A DNA stretch of 64,000 bases from Cristatella mucedo (Eukaryota > Bryozoa > Phylactolaemata > Cristatellidae): the NCBI GenBank assembly GCA_009760855.2, contig WPIO01000002.1, forward strand, positions 5,327,001 through 5,391,000, given 5' to 3'. Within the stretch, counting starts at the first letter, position 1. Each line of letters opens with the position of its first letter. The position numbers were made by a program, and so were the translations under genes. This document shows, one piece after another, positions 46,359 through 59,172 of the stretch. The notes beneath the pieces are model-generated. The model worked only from the letters and a program-made list of their open reading frames with translations. It was not told the DNA's origin and did no database searches.

Positions 46359-49300
46359 TTGTAAGTGCAGCCGTACCGATTGCTGGATTGACGCCCGAAT
46401 GGAACGCGTTTGTAAGAAAGAAGACTGTGTGATATCCTCAGCTAACATTGAACTCGCTATCTTCGCAACCCGAAGTGAACATCATTCAAAACCTGTTTCT
46501 AGTGAAAAGGTAAACATTGCACTGGATTAACAAGTGACATAGAATCTAGAGACGAGATACATTCAAGTCGGTTGAGATGTCTGCAAGGAGATAATACGAA
46601 CTACCGGATGGAGGATTAAGGACGAGGCACCATTGAGCTGAGATTCTCGTGGCAGTGGAGTAAGACTGACCGTCCGCTCCTGAAAAGCCTATATCAGTGC
46701 TAGACCAGACAATTTCCTATGCAAAACATTGGTAAAGAGGTTATAAACATTTTTTCCTGAAAGAAAGAGCCAGTACGTTCAATCTAGCTGCCTGTTTGAG
46801 CCTGCTAAACCTCCAGGGACGAAACCCTAAGCTACGGCAGCCAAGCAGGCCCATAGCTAAACTCTTGAACACGGGAACACGTGCACCCACAATGTGCTGC
46901 TGTTGTGTGTGCCTGTTGCTTCTCGGCAAATAATGTATGCCTCGCCTGCAGCAGATGGTTGAGCAATTGACTCGGTGCAGCCTTTGATGTAAGAACGTGG
47001 CCCACCACATGTGCACCCCCTTATCTGCCGTGAGTCAGCCCCCAGTGTACCTGCTGGGGGAATAAAGTCAGTCTCGTTTACTGCTCACGTTCGCCTGCTC
47101 GTATCTTCGTGTCTCCGTAAGACTCCGCTAGGGCTGCTGCCGCCGGAGGCACAGTAACGTAACAATTGGTAGCAGAGAATGATTACTGCAATTATGCCAC
47201 CGGTGTACGACCGTCGATCGCCGCTCGACCTCGGGATTGAACGCTTTGATGCCTCTGCGTCGGTAAACGGCTGGGACAAGGCATCTTGTACGAGCAAGGT
47301 GCAAGCATTTCTAGCGGGCGAAGCGCTCGTTGTATATCTGGAACTGGATAGCGGGAAGCAAACGATTAAAGAAGTAAAGGAGGCGTTCTCGCCAGAGGAG
47401 GGCCGTGGTGAGTACCACCACGACTTTGAAGGCCGCGTCCTGCAGGACGGTGAGCCGGTGCGGAACTTTATGTACGACTTGAGGCGCCTTCTCAGAAGAG
47501 CGATGCCAGACTTAAGCTGCGCAGCAAATGAGTCGCTCCTGTACCATAATGTTTTCAATGGACTGCCGGACAGTGTGGCCTCCACCGTCAAGGCTTCGCC
47601 GGACTGTAAAACTCCAACGGCCGCTCTGTAGCCAGCCATGGTTCTAATGGCTACGCAGCGAGGGCGTGCACACTCTACCGTAGCGTCCCTCGAGCAAGCC
47701 GGAGCGACGCGTGCCAAAGTCATCGACACGCTTACCGCCCGCCTGGCCACCTTAGGGGCCGAGCTCCAGCTCATGCGAATCGAAGCACCGGGCGCATCGG
47801 GAGAGCTTGGAAGAGAGTTTGCATCCGTGCTAGCGGGCTCGGCTCCCCATCGCCAGCGCCGGCAGACGGGAAACTTCGGCGGCCCTAAGAAAGCGCAGTG
47901 CTGGGAGTGCTCGGGCTTCGGCCATGTAGCCCGCAACTGTGCTAACCGCAGGGCCACACCGACTACCAGACGACCTCAGGGAAACGGCAAGGCTCTGCGG
48001 CTGGCTGGGGGGCTTCGGGCCGAGTCTAGAGAGTCCCCTTTGCGGTACCGCAACACGTTCGTCGTGCGTGACTGTCGTCGTCGGCGACAAAACTGTAATA
48101 GCATCGATCGACAGTGGTTCATGCTCGTCTCTAATTAAGGAAGAGGCTGATCGCCGCTGTACACGCCCACCATACCGTCCAACCTGAACGACCTTAAAGA
48201 CGGCAGCCTATCAGCCTTTTGTATCGCCGTCTGTAACTCCACAAGGTCACAAAAACCATATGGGTGTTACGCTGGAGAGTTTTGTATAGCCCACTCACTG
48301 CCTAATCGGCTTTCGGTACGCATTTGGTAGCCAACGGACTTCGTCTCACACAATAAAGAGAAAGTGGGAAGCATAGCAGAGTCAGGAGAGCAGTTGAAGT
48401 AGTGAGTAGCATGTAAGTAGCAGCTCAGGACCGCTGGTAAGGGTGAGCCATAGTCGGTAGTAGGAGAGTAGCTGTCGTTGTGTAAGAATTGTGGAAGCGA
48501 GTTCCACAGTCTAGGACCTGCAGAGCTAAACCTTCTGTCACCAGCTGTTTTTAAGCGAAGGAATGGAACAGCTAATTTATTGTCAACACGTGACCTGAGG
48601 GCGCGAACAGGCTGAAACTGATGCAGCAGTTCAGCTAGGTACGAAGAAGCCAAGCCGTGGCGGGCCTTGTGGGTCAGCTTAAGAACTTTGCTCTGTATCC
48701 GTTGCTCAACCGGCATCCATCCTAGCTCTTTTAGCAAAGGAGACAAGTGCTCAAACCTCTGGGACTTGAAGACTAGCCTTGCAGCCATGTTCATAGTCCG
48801 TTCCAGTGGCCTAATAGCTTTCTTTGGAAGCCCAGCCAAAAGAGAATTACGATAATCAAGCCGAGACAGAACTACGGAACTAGTTAAGTTTTTTACTAGC
48901 AACCGTGGGAGACAGCTCCTGATATTCAATAAGGATCGTACGTGATGGCTAGCTGTAGAAGCAGTCTTCTGAATGACGCTTTTACAATTGAGGCAGCTGT
49001 CGAAAACGACACCTAAATTTCGAGCACGTGGTGATGGTCGCACAAGAGAATTACTTATTAGAAGAGCAAAGCCTTTTAATCCAGCCACACGCTCAGGTTG
49101 TCCTACGAGCAGCAGTTCGGTTGTATCATAATTTAATTTCAGGAAGTTTTCCGTCATCCAGGATTGAATATCGGCAAAGCAAGCATTCATTTCTCAGTTG
49201 CTGCAGCAGATTCCGACGGTTTGAATGACAAATACAACTAAGTATTGTCAGCGCAAAAGTGACATCCTACTCTATTATACTTGATCACTTTTCCCAGAGG

Positions 49301-52300
49301 TTGTGTATAAATGAAGAACAGCAAGGGACCGAGTACAGACCCTTGAGAGACTCCGCAGGTGACACTTCTCATGTGTGAGACCTGACCCCAACACGACACG
49401 GATTGAACACGATCAGACAAGTACGATTTGAACCACGCCAGTGCTTCGTCTGCCGGACCGATCGTTGTTCTCAATCACTCAAGCAGAACCTCTTGATCAA
49501 TGGTGTCGAAGGCAGCAGACAGATCTAGCAGAGCTAGGGCGGTGACATTCCCGTCGTCGTTGCCACGTAGAATGTCATGGTGTACATGGAGGAGCAGGCA
49601 CAGCATTCGTTCAAGCTCGAGATGCAATGTTTGGTGCTGCAGTTCGACGCGGATGATAAGACAATAATAATAATTATAATAATAATAATGCACTTGATAA
49701 AGCGCCCTCCGAGAACTGAATCTCTCTCTAGGTGCTTTAAATTTGCTGCAAAGTGAATGCAATTGAATGGTAAGTAAAATCATTCTTGAAAAACAAACAA
49801 AATGAATAATATGGTTAGTGGTAACATGCACAGGTTCAGCATGCAAATGTGGTTAGTGGCAGCATGCACAGTGTCAGCACGCATAAGCACATGAAGGACG
49901 AATCACAGGGACCCACTAAATGCTGTCCTAAATAGGTGTGTTTTTAGGTTCCTTTTAAATGTAGTCAGGTCAGGGGATGTTCTGACGCAGGTCGGGAGGG
50001 AGTTCCAGGCTTTGGGAGCATACAAACTAAATGCACGGTCTCCAAAGGATTTAAGGTTTGTACGAGGTATTTGTAGATTGTGGGATTCCGAAAAGCGGGT
50101 TGTACGATGCTTGGCCTGATGGGGGAGTATATCTGAGAGATAGGCTGGAGCCATAGAATGAAGGGACCTAAAAGTGAGCGACAAAACCTTGAAGTCAATC
50201 CGTTGCTTGACTGGTAGCCAGTGCAGGTCGGCGAGAAGTGGAGCAATGTGGCAACTGCGAAGCTCACGACAGACAAGTCTAGCTGCAGAGTTTTGCACCA
50301 GCTGCAATCGCCTGATCGCACATGCTGGTAGGCCAGTAAGCAGTGAGTTGCAGAAGTCGAGAAGGGATGTCACGAATGCATGGACCAACTTAGATGTGGT
50401 ATCCTTATCTAAACAATCCCGAATTTCAGCAATGCTGTGAAGCTAAAAATAGGCGGTTTGACTGTGGAGCTGATATGGTCGTCTAACGAGAGGTCGCTTT
50501 GGAATATGACACCTAGATTTCGAGCTGATTCAACTGGAGATATGCTGGCAGAGCCAAATTTTGAGAGTCAGCCTTTCCAATCTCTGAATCACACTGGGTT
50601 TGCCCATAACCAGTAAGTTAGTCTTATCATTGTTTAGTTTTAGAAAATTTGCTGCCATCCATGTGTGGATGTCATCAGTGCATGCAGCAAGTGAGTTGAG
50701 AGAATTTGAGGTGCTCGAAGGGTGGGAGGGATCAAGGCAAAGGTACAACTGAGTGCCATCCGCATAGAAGTGAAAGCCTGGATTGCGCTTGGCAATCACA
50801 TCAGCAAGAGGCAGAGTATAAACCGTGAAAAGAATCGGACCTAGCATGGAGCCCTGAGGTACTCCATATTTCAGAGGTACTTCAGATGATCTTTGTCCTA
50901 TTCACGTCAATACTCTGAAGTCTCCCACTGAGATAGGAGCTGAACATGTCTGCCCTCAGCTCTACAGAAGAGTGCTCGACAGGTTTCGGGCCTTCTTCCG
51001 GCGCCAACCAGGTTTGACTGATCTTTTCTCTCACCATATTCCAACAGGTAACAGTGCGCCAGTACGCGTCCCTGTGCGACGATGTCCACTGAATTTGCGA
51101 GACAAAATCATGGCGAAGCTTAAAGTTGTGCTAGAGCATGGTATCATCTTGCCGAGCTCAAGGCCGTGGATGGCACCAGCTGTTTACACGCCCGAGATAA
51201 ACGACGACGTTCGTATAACAGTAGACTACAGAGAACTTAATCAACGTACAGCAAAGGATGCTTATCCCTTGCTGTTACCGGACGAAATTCAGGACCTGCG
51301 CCCTGACCCGGAGAAAGTGCACTGCCAAGTCACCGACTGGCCAGTGCCGACTTCGGTGTCGGAGCTTCATACTTTTCTGGGCTTGGCGTCCTACTATCAC
51401 CGGTTCAATAATGTCTTTGCTAAGTTGGCCGCCCCTTTGCGTGCACTGTTTGCGACTGAGACGCCATACACTTGAGAGCGGACGCAACAACAGCACTTTG
51501 AGCTACTGAAGGAGGCGCTGGCAACGGCCCCGGTGCTTGCCTACCTGACGACTGCCGAGCCTTTCCGTCTCGACCGACGCTAGTGACCAAGGTTTCGGTG
51601 CGATATTGGAGCAAGGAGGCCGAGTGATGGCGTTCAAGAGCCGCACCTTGTCTCCTAGTGAACGAAACTATGGCACCATCCAATAAGAGTGTCTGGCACT
51701 CATATACGCCTTGAAGGAATTCAGGCACTACTTCCTGGGCAGAAGATTTGAGGCCAGAACCGATCACAATCCGCTTGTATGGCTTAATGGCCAAAAAGCA
51801 CAGGGGATTCTGACACGCTGGGCTGTCGCCTTGCAGTAATTCGAGTTTGACATCACATACAGGAGAGCCGAGCTTAACACACACAGAGATGCTCTGTCGC
51901 GCCGGCCAACGGAGGACCTGCCAGCGTGTCTCTACGAGTTTCGGCCGGTGGAAGAGATAAGCGACCTCAGAGAGATGCAGCGGCGAGACCCGTTTTTGAA
52001 GGCTGTGGCAGAGGCACTGGAGGCCGGTTCAAGCCGAGCACCACGTTGGACCCGTCATCATTACGGCGGTTCCGACAAATGTGGGGCCAGCTAAAACTGG
52101 CCGACGGCGCCCTCTACCGCTACTTTCGCCCTCGACCAGGAGCCGAATATAGATATGCTTTGGTCGCGCCGCCAGCCCGCCGAGAAGAACTGCTCAGGCG
52201 ACATCACGACGACAGTGGTCACTAAGGCGTAGAACGGACGTACGACCGACTAGGAGACCACGCTTATTGGGTCAATATCGGTTAAAGGTGCACACCTCGC

Positions 52301-55300
52301 TAACGCTCCGACGGTACCGATACCTGTAGGACGGCTGTGAGACATGGTAGCTGTAGACATCTTGAAGGTTGCCATGTCAGCGAGCGGCCACGAATACCTA
52401 CTGGTATTGCAGTACAGCTCTACGAAATGGCTCGAGGCCGTGCTTTTGCGAGAAAGGTCGGCTGAGACAGTTCGGATGGCGATGTTTAACATGTTCGTCC
52501 CTTTTGGTATGCCTGGCTTTCTGCACTCTGACCAGGGCAGTAATTTCTAGGCGGAGGTAATTACCACGTTCTGCAATGCTTTCGGCATACGCAAGAAGCG
52601 TACGACGCCTTACCATCCACACGGCGACGGCATGGTAGAAAGAGCCAACCAAACACTACTTACCATGCTGCGAACCTCATGTCTACACTCACCCGGGCAG
52701 TGGGAGAATAACCTTCCACTGCTTTTGTTCGCTTATCGTACGGCTCGGCAGCAAGCTACGGGCTATAGCCCCTTTGAGCTGATGTTTGGCCGCGAGCCGC
52801 AGCGCCTCGACAACCTTTCGGAGAGCGAGCGCACAATACGCTGCAGGCACAATACGCCTGCAGCGTATTGCGACTCGCTGAGTGAACAGCTCACCGAATT
52901 TCGGGAGCTAGTTGACACGCAGCTGGCTCGAAGTGCCGCCGAAGAAGAAGCGCAGCGCTGCCGAAACCAAAAACGCCACCGGCATATCGTCCCGGAGATC
53001 CGGTGTGGCTGTAGAATAGCTGACAGAGGCACAAGCTCGAACCGCGATGGCTCGGCGGCTGGAGAGTGGAAACGGTTCTGGGACCGGTCACCTTGCGCAT
53101 CGCAAATGACGCCGGCCACAGCAAGGTCGTGCATCTGGATAAGGTTAAGATGCGAGTTTCCCGGCTACAAGAGCCTAATCTCGACGTGACCCCCGAGTGG
53201 ATCGAGACCGAACGAGATGCTTAGAGACAGGCCTCGAATTCTGGCTCGGGGCCACCGTTCGCTGAGGAAGTCGAGAGTGCCAGCGAACTGACGGCTGCAC
53301 GAGATTCGGGCCGCGAGCAGCCCCCTGTCAAGCTGCCGGAATATGTGGTTTATTGACATTTTATTGGGGAAGGAATGTTGTGTGAGCCTGTTGCTTCTCG
53401 GCCACTAACGTATGCCCCACCAGCAGCAGGTGGTTGAGCAATTGACTCGGTACAGCCTTCGATTTAAGCATGTGGCCCACCACATATGCACTCCCTTATC
53501 TGTGGTAAGTCAGCCCCCCCCCAGCTCGCATATGTACCTGCTGGAGGAATAAAGACAGAGTGTCTTATTCACCGCTCACGTTCGCCTGCTCGTATCTTCG
53601 TGTCTCCGTAAGACTCCACTAGGGCTGCTGCCGCCGGAGGCACGGTAACGTAACGCTGCACTGTCGCAGCCTGGCCGAGCAATAGTTCGTGGTCATACGG
53701 AAGCAATGCTGTGCTCTCCATTTCGTTCTGAATTTTATTATTTTTGAAAAGTAACAACGTGTTTAGTCACTGTACATGAGAGCACTTCGTAGGCATATTT
53801 AACAAACAGCTATTTGAGGGAGCTAACGCCTTATAAATTGAGCCCTTACAGAAGCTATTACGTATCTCGTGTAATTTCAAGAACAATTTGGCCAATAAAT
53901 GAATGAAGACTTTGCATTAGTGCAGACTAAATAATAAACAACTTTCAGAGTGCAGAAATGAGCCTTGAGAGCCATCATCGTGCAATGACGCAGGCAAGAA
54001 ACGCCTAACAAGGTCATCCGTTTGAATAACAGCAAGGGCACTGAATAGGACACACTGTCTTAAAGTTTTTGTTTGTACAGTTAATTCTCATACATAAGTA
54101 CTATTTACAGTCACATTCGTGAACGGTCAATTTTTGTGAAAAATATCTCCAAATTTTTATCATAAACATATCTCCAAACTTCACAAAAATGAGTTGCTTG
54201 GAATAACTGGTAATTAAGCCGAAGGGTTATCCGTGGGACACTAAAGCCAAAACTGATTTCTAAACGATATCGATGGACCACACCGTATAGGTATTTCTGT
54301 GATGACAATTATATTCTACTAGATTAGATGATTATAGTTGCAACACAAGAGTGGTGGGCGATGCACATAACTGTAGCACAGAAGCGGTGGCAAAAGAGGA
54401 CTGACAGGAAGCCCAAGCTTAGTGCTTCAGTGACAAAAGTAATAGCTGCAGATGAGAAAGATTCGTTGCCTGAGGGGTTGAGAAGCGACAGATCCGACTT
54501 CCAGGACCGAAAGAGCCAAAGGATCATTTGAGAGCAGTATTTGGGCAAATTAAAGACACCCATAGTCGCTTTTACTAAGGAATGGCTAAGTCTGGGTAAT
54601 GCAGGGGAAGACCAATCGAAGGACCTGAAGGGGCATCCTAGCAGGTTCTATTTTTTGGCACACCATTCCGACGTCGGTCCGATGGGGGTCTGAGCGATGT
54701 GGACGCTCATCGGCACAACTCGATGAGGCTAGCGACGATTTTGCAGCTCGAAGAAAGTTCAATAGTGAATTTTCATAGCCACCAGGCAACAGCTCTTTCT
54801 GCAGCACGTCCCGGAGTGGCTGACTGTGATAGATCCGGGTATGACCTAAGGCTTCTGTGTGATACATGAGCCTCCCAAACTGGTAGGGTAGGTGGTAGGC
54901 CTGGCTCACAAGAAATTCATTAACCACTAGATGAGGTCTCAACTTAATTTGCTAAACTATACGAAGCCCCTGATGATCCATCTGAATGTATGTATCGGTT
55001 ACTTTCATGATCATTTTAAAGTCGCGTTCAGCAGTATCAGCAGCTGGTCACGAATGTCTTTGCAGAATCTCAAGAAGCAAATTTCAATAATCAAGTGTAG
55101 AAATTACCCCTAACGACTGAAAAATCCCTTGCTTACTTAAAGTTGGCTACGACGTTGATATCAACCAACCGTAGCAATGAATATCCACACACAAATATAG
55201 ATCCCATAAACGGAAATCACTTCTGATGAGCTGGTCAGCTCCGACAGGTTGAATAGGCCTGACGCGAAATAAATGCAAACGGCAAAATCATCTAAGTTAT

Positions 55301-58300
55301 TCGAAAGTAACTAGTTAAAAACTAAATTTCATTTGATTACATATATAAGGCAATCACATTATATAAATACCGAAACTATCTAGAAGCTATAACTTGCACA
55401 TAAGTGAGTGGCACCTGCAAGTGCATACAATCTGTCCATCACGAATATCACAGGTGCATTGGAACGCAATATAAGGTGCAAGGTTGTAATTATTTTAAAA
55501 GAGTGCACGATAATGAGCAAAGTGAAATTTGTCCAGTCAATTTAAGCAGGTTGTTTAAACGTTATCTTTTTTGTACTTAAAGGTAGAGGTACAAGGAAAG
55601 TTACCAAGGTTAGCATTTGTTTTCGAATATTCACCATTCTCTGTCTTAATAGAAATATATTCCAATATAAAAAATAAGCCTGCCGAACATGCTGTCGTTG
55701 TCAAAACATAGCTCGTAGCGAAATATCTATGAAATATCTTCTCTAAGAGATAAGAAAACAAAAACTATTTTTAGGCTTAAGTTGCATTAATCAACACATG
55801 TTTACAATTTAAATTGTTTTAATAGATCTAAACGGGACTTAATTTTCAACTTCAACTTGGCAAATCCAATTATGATATGCTTAATTTTGTAGGGTCCTTA
55901 TCTAGAAGTAAATAAACTATTTCAGCAGTTGATAAGCCTAAAAAGGAGAATACTCTTGACTATATTTGCCATACAACACGTTTCTGGAACACTGCGGGGG
56001 CTCAATCACCATAATAATGCAATTTGGGTGAAGGCTGAGGTTGGGCTAAGTTGGAAAGCAAGGGGATTATAACAAGAACGTAAAGGGGCAGTGTGACCAG
56101 ATAGCATACTTCAGAATTCAACAAAATTTAAAATGTAAATTTGTCTAGTAATTAAAAATGAGTCAATAGTAGTAGGAAAATATGGAAACCTAAGGCTTTG
56201 ATCAAATCGTATGAGCTAAACATTTGCAAGAATTGAGGCGTTAAGGACGCTTGATGAGGCTAATCTTGGCTAACACTACACAATGCCCACGAAGCACATA
56301 TTTAAATAACATTGAAATTATTAAGTGGTGATAATTTCATGGGGAAAGGGGTTCACTAAAGCCAAATTTCACAACATGAATGGTGTGCTAACCTAGGAAC
56401 ACCATGAGTTGACCTCAACGGTGCCAAGCTGGTTTGGTCTAGAGGTTAAGGTGCTCGCCCCGACCAAGGTCTGACTGAGGTCGCGGGCTCGAGCCCCGAG
56501 GCATATGTGAAGCGCCTGAATAGAGATTAAGTTCTCTTGGGGCGCTATATAAATGAATTATATATTTTTTTAACGGTTGGTACCAAAGAAAGATTATTTT
56601 GCTAGGTAAGCAAGTACGCCACAAGGTAGCCGCAGAAGCACCAGTATACATCACAGTCTGGGCCATTCCACGCCAGCATTGCTTAAACGTCATGCAGCTG
56701 GCTCGTAGATCAGAACTTGCCGTGCACACCAAGCGCAATGAGAGTGAATCACTGCTCTCAGTAGGCCAGCGATTGAAATTCGCCCAACCTAGCTGCTTGT
56801 AGTAGGCGATAACACTGGTTGATTTATTTTATAACTACAGGCAACTCCCTGAAACATCCTACACAGTTTAAGTCTCGAGAAGAATAACAGCAGATGCCAA
56901 CACACGTGGAAAGAGTAAGATAAGCAGGGTCTTACTGCGAACATTGATGATGTCCACTTTGTGACGGCTGGCAGTGCGATCGTAGGAAAAAGAGAAGGTC
57001 AGCTCGCAGGCCTCGTCGTCAGTGTACCAGCATGTCTGCAGGCTGCCTTTAAACCAACAGATCGCGAGGACTGTGAGACAAAGCGTATACTGATGCATGA
57101 ACAGTAAGCTAAAGTATTATATGTAGAGTCACTCACCACTCGGCACACTCTCTATTATGTTCACCTTCACGTTTTGGCAATTGCTTGGGCAGTTCCTGCC
57201 ATCTTGCTTCAGACATTCGACGCATGGGCGGAACTCTTGGCAGCTACCACTGCATTCCTGCAACACAGGAACCGCTAGAGGATAGAATAAAATTGCAGTA
57301 GAGATTTGTGTAGGCATAGCTCATAAGTTGTTGGTATGATAAAAGATTCAGAGACCAGTCCAGATATGCAGTCGGAAAAAAGAATTAACTATATTGTGGC
57401 ACTAAGTCACAGCTGCAGCAGGTAGGAGCCCAATGAGGCATTTCATTTAGCTGGTAAAAGCTCATAGCCCAACATACTGGCTTAATGGTGCTGCAGGTAA
57501 CTCCAGTGTAGCAGCTGTCTGTGCACTGGCAAACGCCACATGAACATGTACCTTTGCCATTACAGATGGTGCCCTGAAAGAAAGTCATCACTACCAGATT
57601 TGCCAACGCAGCTGCTCTAAATCTCTGCTCGGATGAGCAAAGTATTTAATTTATGAACTAATTTCGAAAATAAAAAATGGGCTGACACCAACAAAACAGC
57701 ATATGCAGCAGCAAAGCTGAACTAGTGCCTGCCTGCCTACCTCAGACCCATTGACTTTGCATGCATCTGCTGATTTAGGGCACTCGCAAGCTGCATAGCC
57801 ACCGTTTTCAAACTCGTTGTTACACACACAGTAGTTTGTCCCTTTGCTGTCACATCGACAGGTACCCTGGCCTGCAATTAAAGTGATCCTCATTGCATCA
57901 ACAAGCTAGCCGTTGGCAGACAAATGGAGGCATGTACTCGACACTGACATCGAATCACACAGGTAAAAAGGGTCGAACGCATTGCTTACAAGGCAGCTAG
58001 GAGGAAGGACAACTCTGTCTAACAAACCTCCGCACACGAGACCGTTGTAAATGTTGCAACCTCTCGGGTTGCACTCGCAAAAATCGCCTGTGTAACGGTC
58101 GTCAGTGCTGCAGTAGCCAGCTTCGACACCGGCCTGAGGTAGGCAGCTACAGTCGCACTTGCCACAGGCAGTGCAGGCACCTCTGCCCGAGCAAAGTTGA
58201 CTGCTGCCTGGCCTACAGCACAGAACACCGAAACCGTTTAAAACAGAAGTGACGTCCATGCATTCCCAGCCAGTGTAAGCTGGTGACTACCACAACTTAC

Positions 58301-59107
58301 TTAGTAACATAAATTAGAGAGCTCAGAAATAGCACAGAGAACCATTGAGGTTGCCTTGTCATCGGTGGGTTGTGCTTGGTATCCTAATCAGTAGAATTGG
58401 CAGGCTTGAACTTCGACAGAATTACTGCTTCTAGGCTCGCTTGCCTACATGACCACGTCCCATGTAAATTGGATGCCAAGCTAGTCTATACTAAAGTTGA
58501 CATACTAAGTCTCCTCTTCTGAATCGCTGTTCATCAGTTAGCTTTGATGCTTTCTTTTTGTCGAGTTGTATCGAGTAGTGCATTTTTTCTTCAGGACATT
58601 TGCACACTTTGCATTCTTTTAGTAGCAGATATTCTTTGATTTTAGCAAAATAAGCATTGAGCTAGAGAAGTTGTGAGTCTTTAACATAGCACGGTAATAC
58701 GATGTGGCCCAAGGACAATTGCACTCTAAAAGTGAAATAAGAGTAAATCAGCAATAGGATATTTACAATGGGTCGGATTGTGGCATGCCTGCCAACTGAA
58801 TAGTGTGCTGCAAAATCACGGCACACTTCCAGCCAAATTAAATTATATTCCGAACCTAGAAGCACGAAAATGTTGTTATATCGAAATCCCTGGAATTTTC
58901 CGGGTTTGATTAGCAGAATGAGATCAGTCTGCAGACATGTCGTCCTGCTTGACCTCCTAGCAAGTCAGTCGCCAATAAAAACCCTAAGCTTCAACCTGAC
59001 TTTTAAATATTGTAGCAAGCCCTGTAGTAATCTACGTTAACACGTATACACATCACATATACAACTATGCATGCATTTGTTCGTGCATGTGCAACACAGC
59101 ACACATG

Positions 59108-59172
<65 letters not shown>

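Larger units (their letters stand above)
45526..46543 (+). repeat. Flank repeat, right copy (1,018 bp), abuts 3' LTR
   Basis: It starts AGTCTGTTAAAGAAGTTAGG immediately after the LTR end and ends ATTAACAAGTGACATAGA, then unique sequence begins. The extra 237 bases compared with the left copy lie in the microsatellite zone, which has grown and picked up two inverted duplications. Confidence 0.93.
46901..53654 (+). mobile_element. LTR2: Ty3/Gypsy LTR retrotransposon with nested LINEs
   Basis: The element is bounded by GCTGC target duplications (46,896-46,900 and 53,655-53,659). LTRs are 263 and 279 bp. The interior reads gag, zinc knuckle, protease, truncated RT, RNase H, integrase in plus orientation, antisense to the integrin. 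pol is interrupted by LINE-B copy 3 and LINE-A copy 7 (48,226-50,944). Several stops and an RT-core deletion show it is dead. The polypurine tract GGGGAAGGAA precedes the 3' LTR. Protein wording is typical Gypsy and differs from LTR1. Confidence 0.92.

Noticed and set aside
52831-52869. 14-bp hairpin (AATACGCTGCAGGC) in LTR2 integrase as a regulatory element
   Set aside because: It arises from a 16-bp tandem duplication containing the palindrome CTGCAG. It is a mutation in a dead element.
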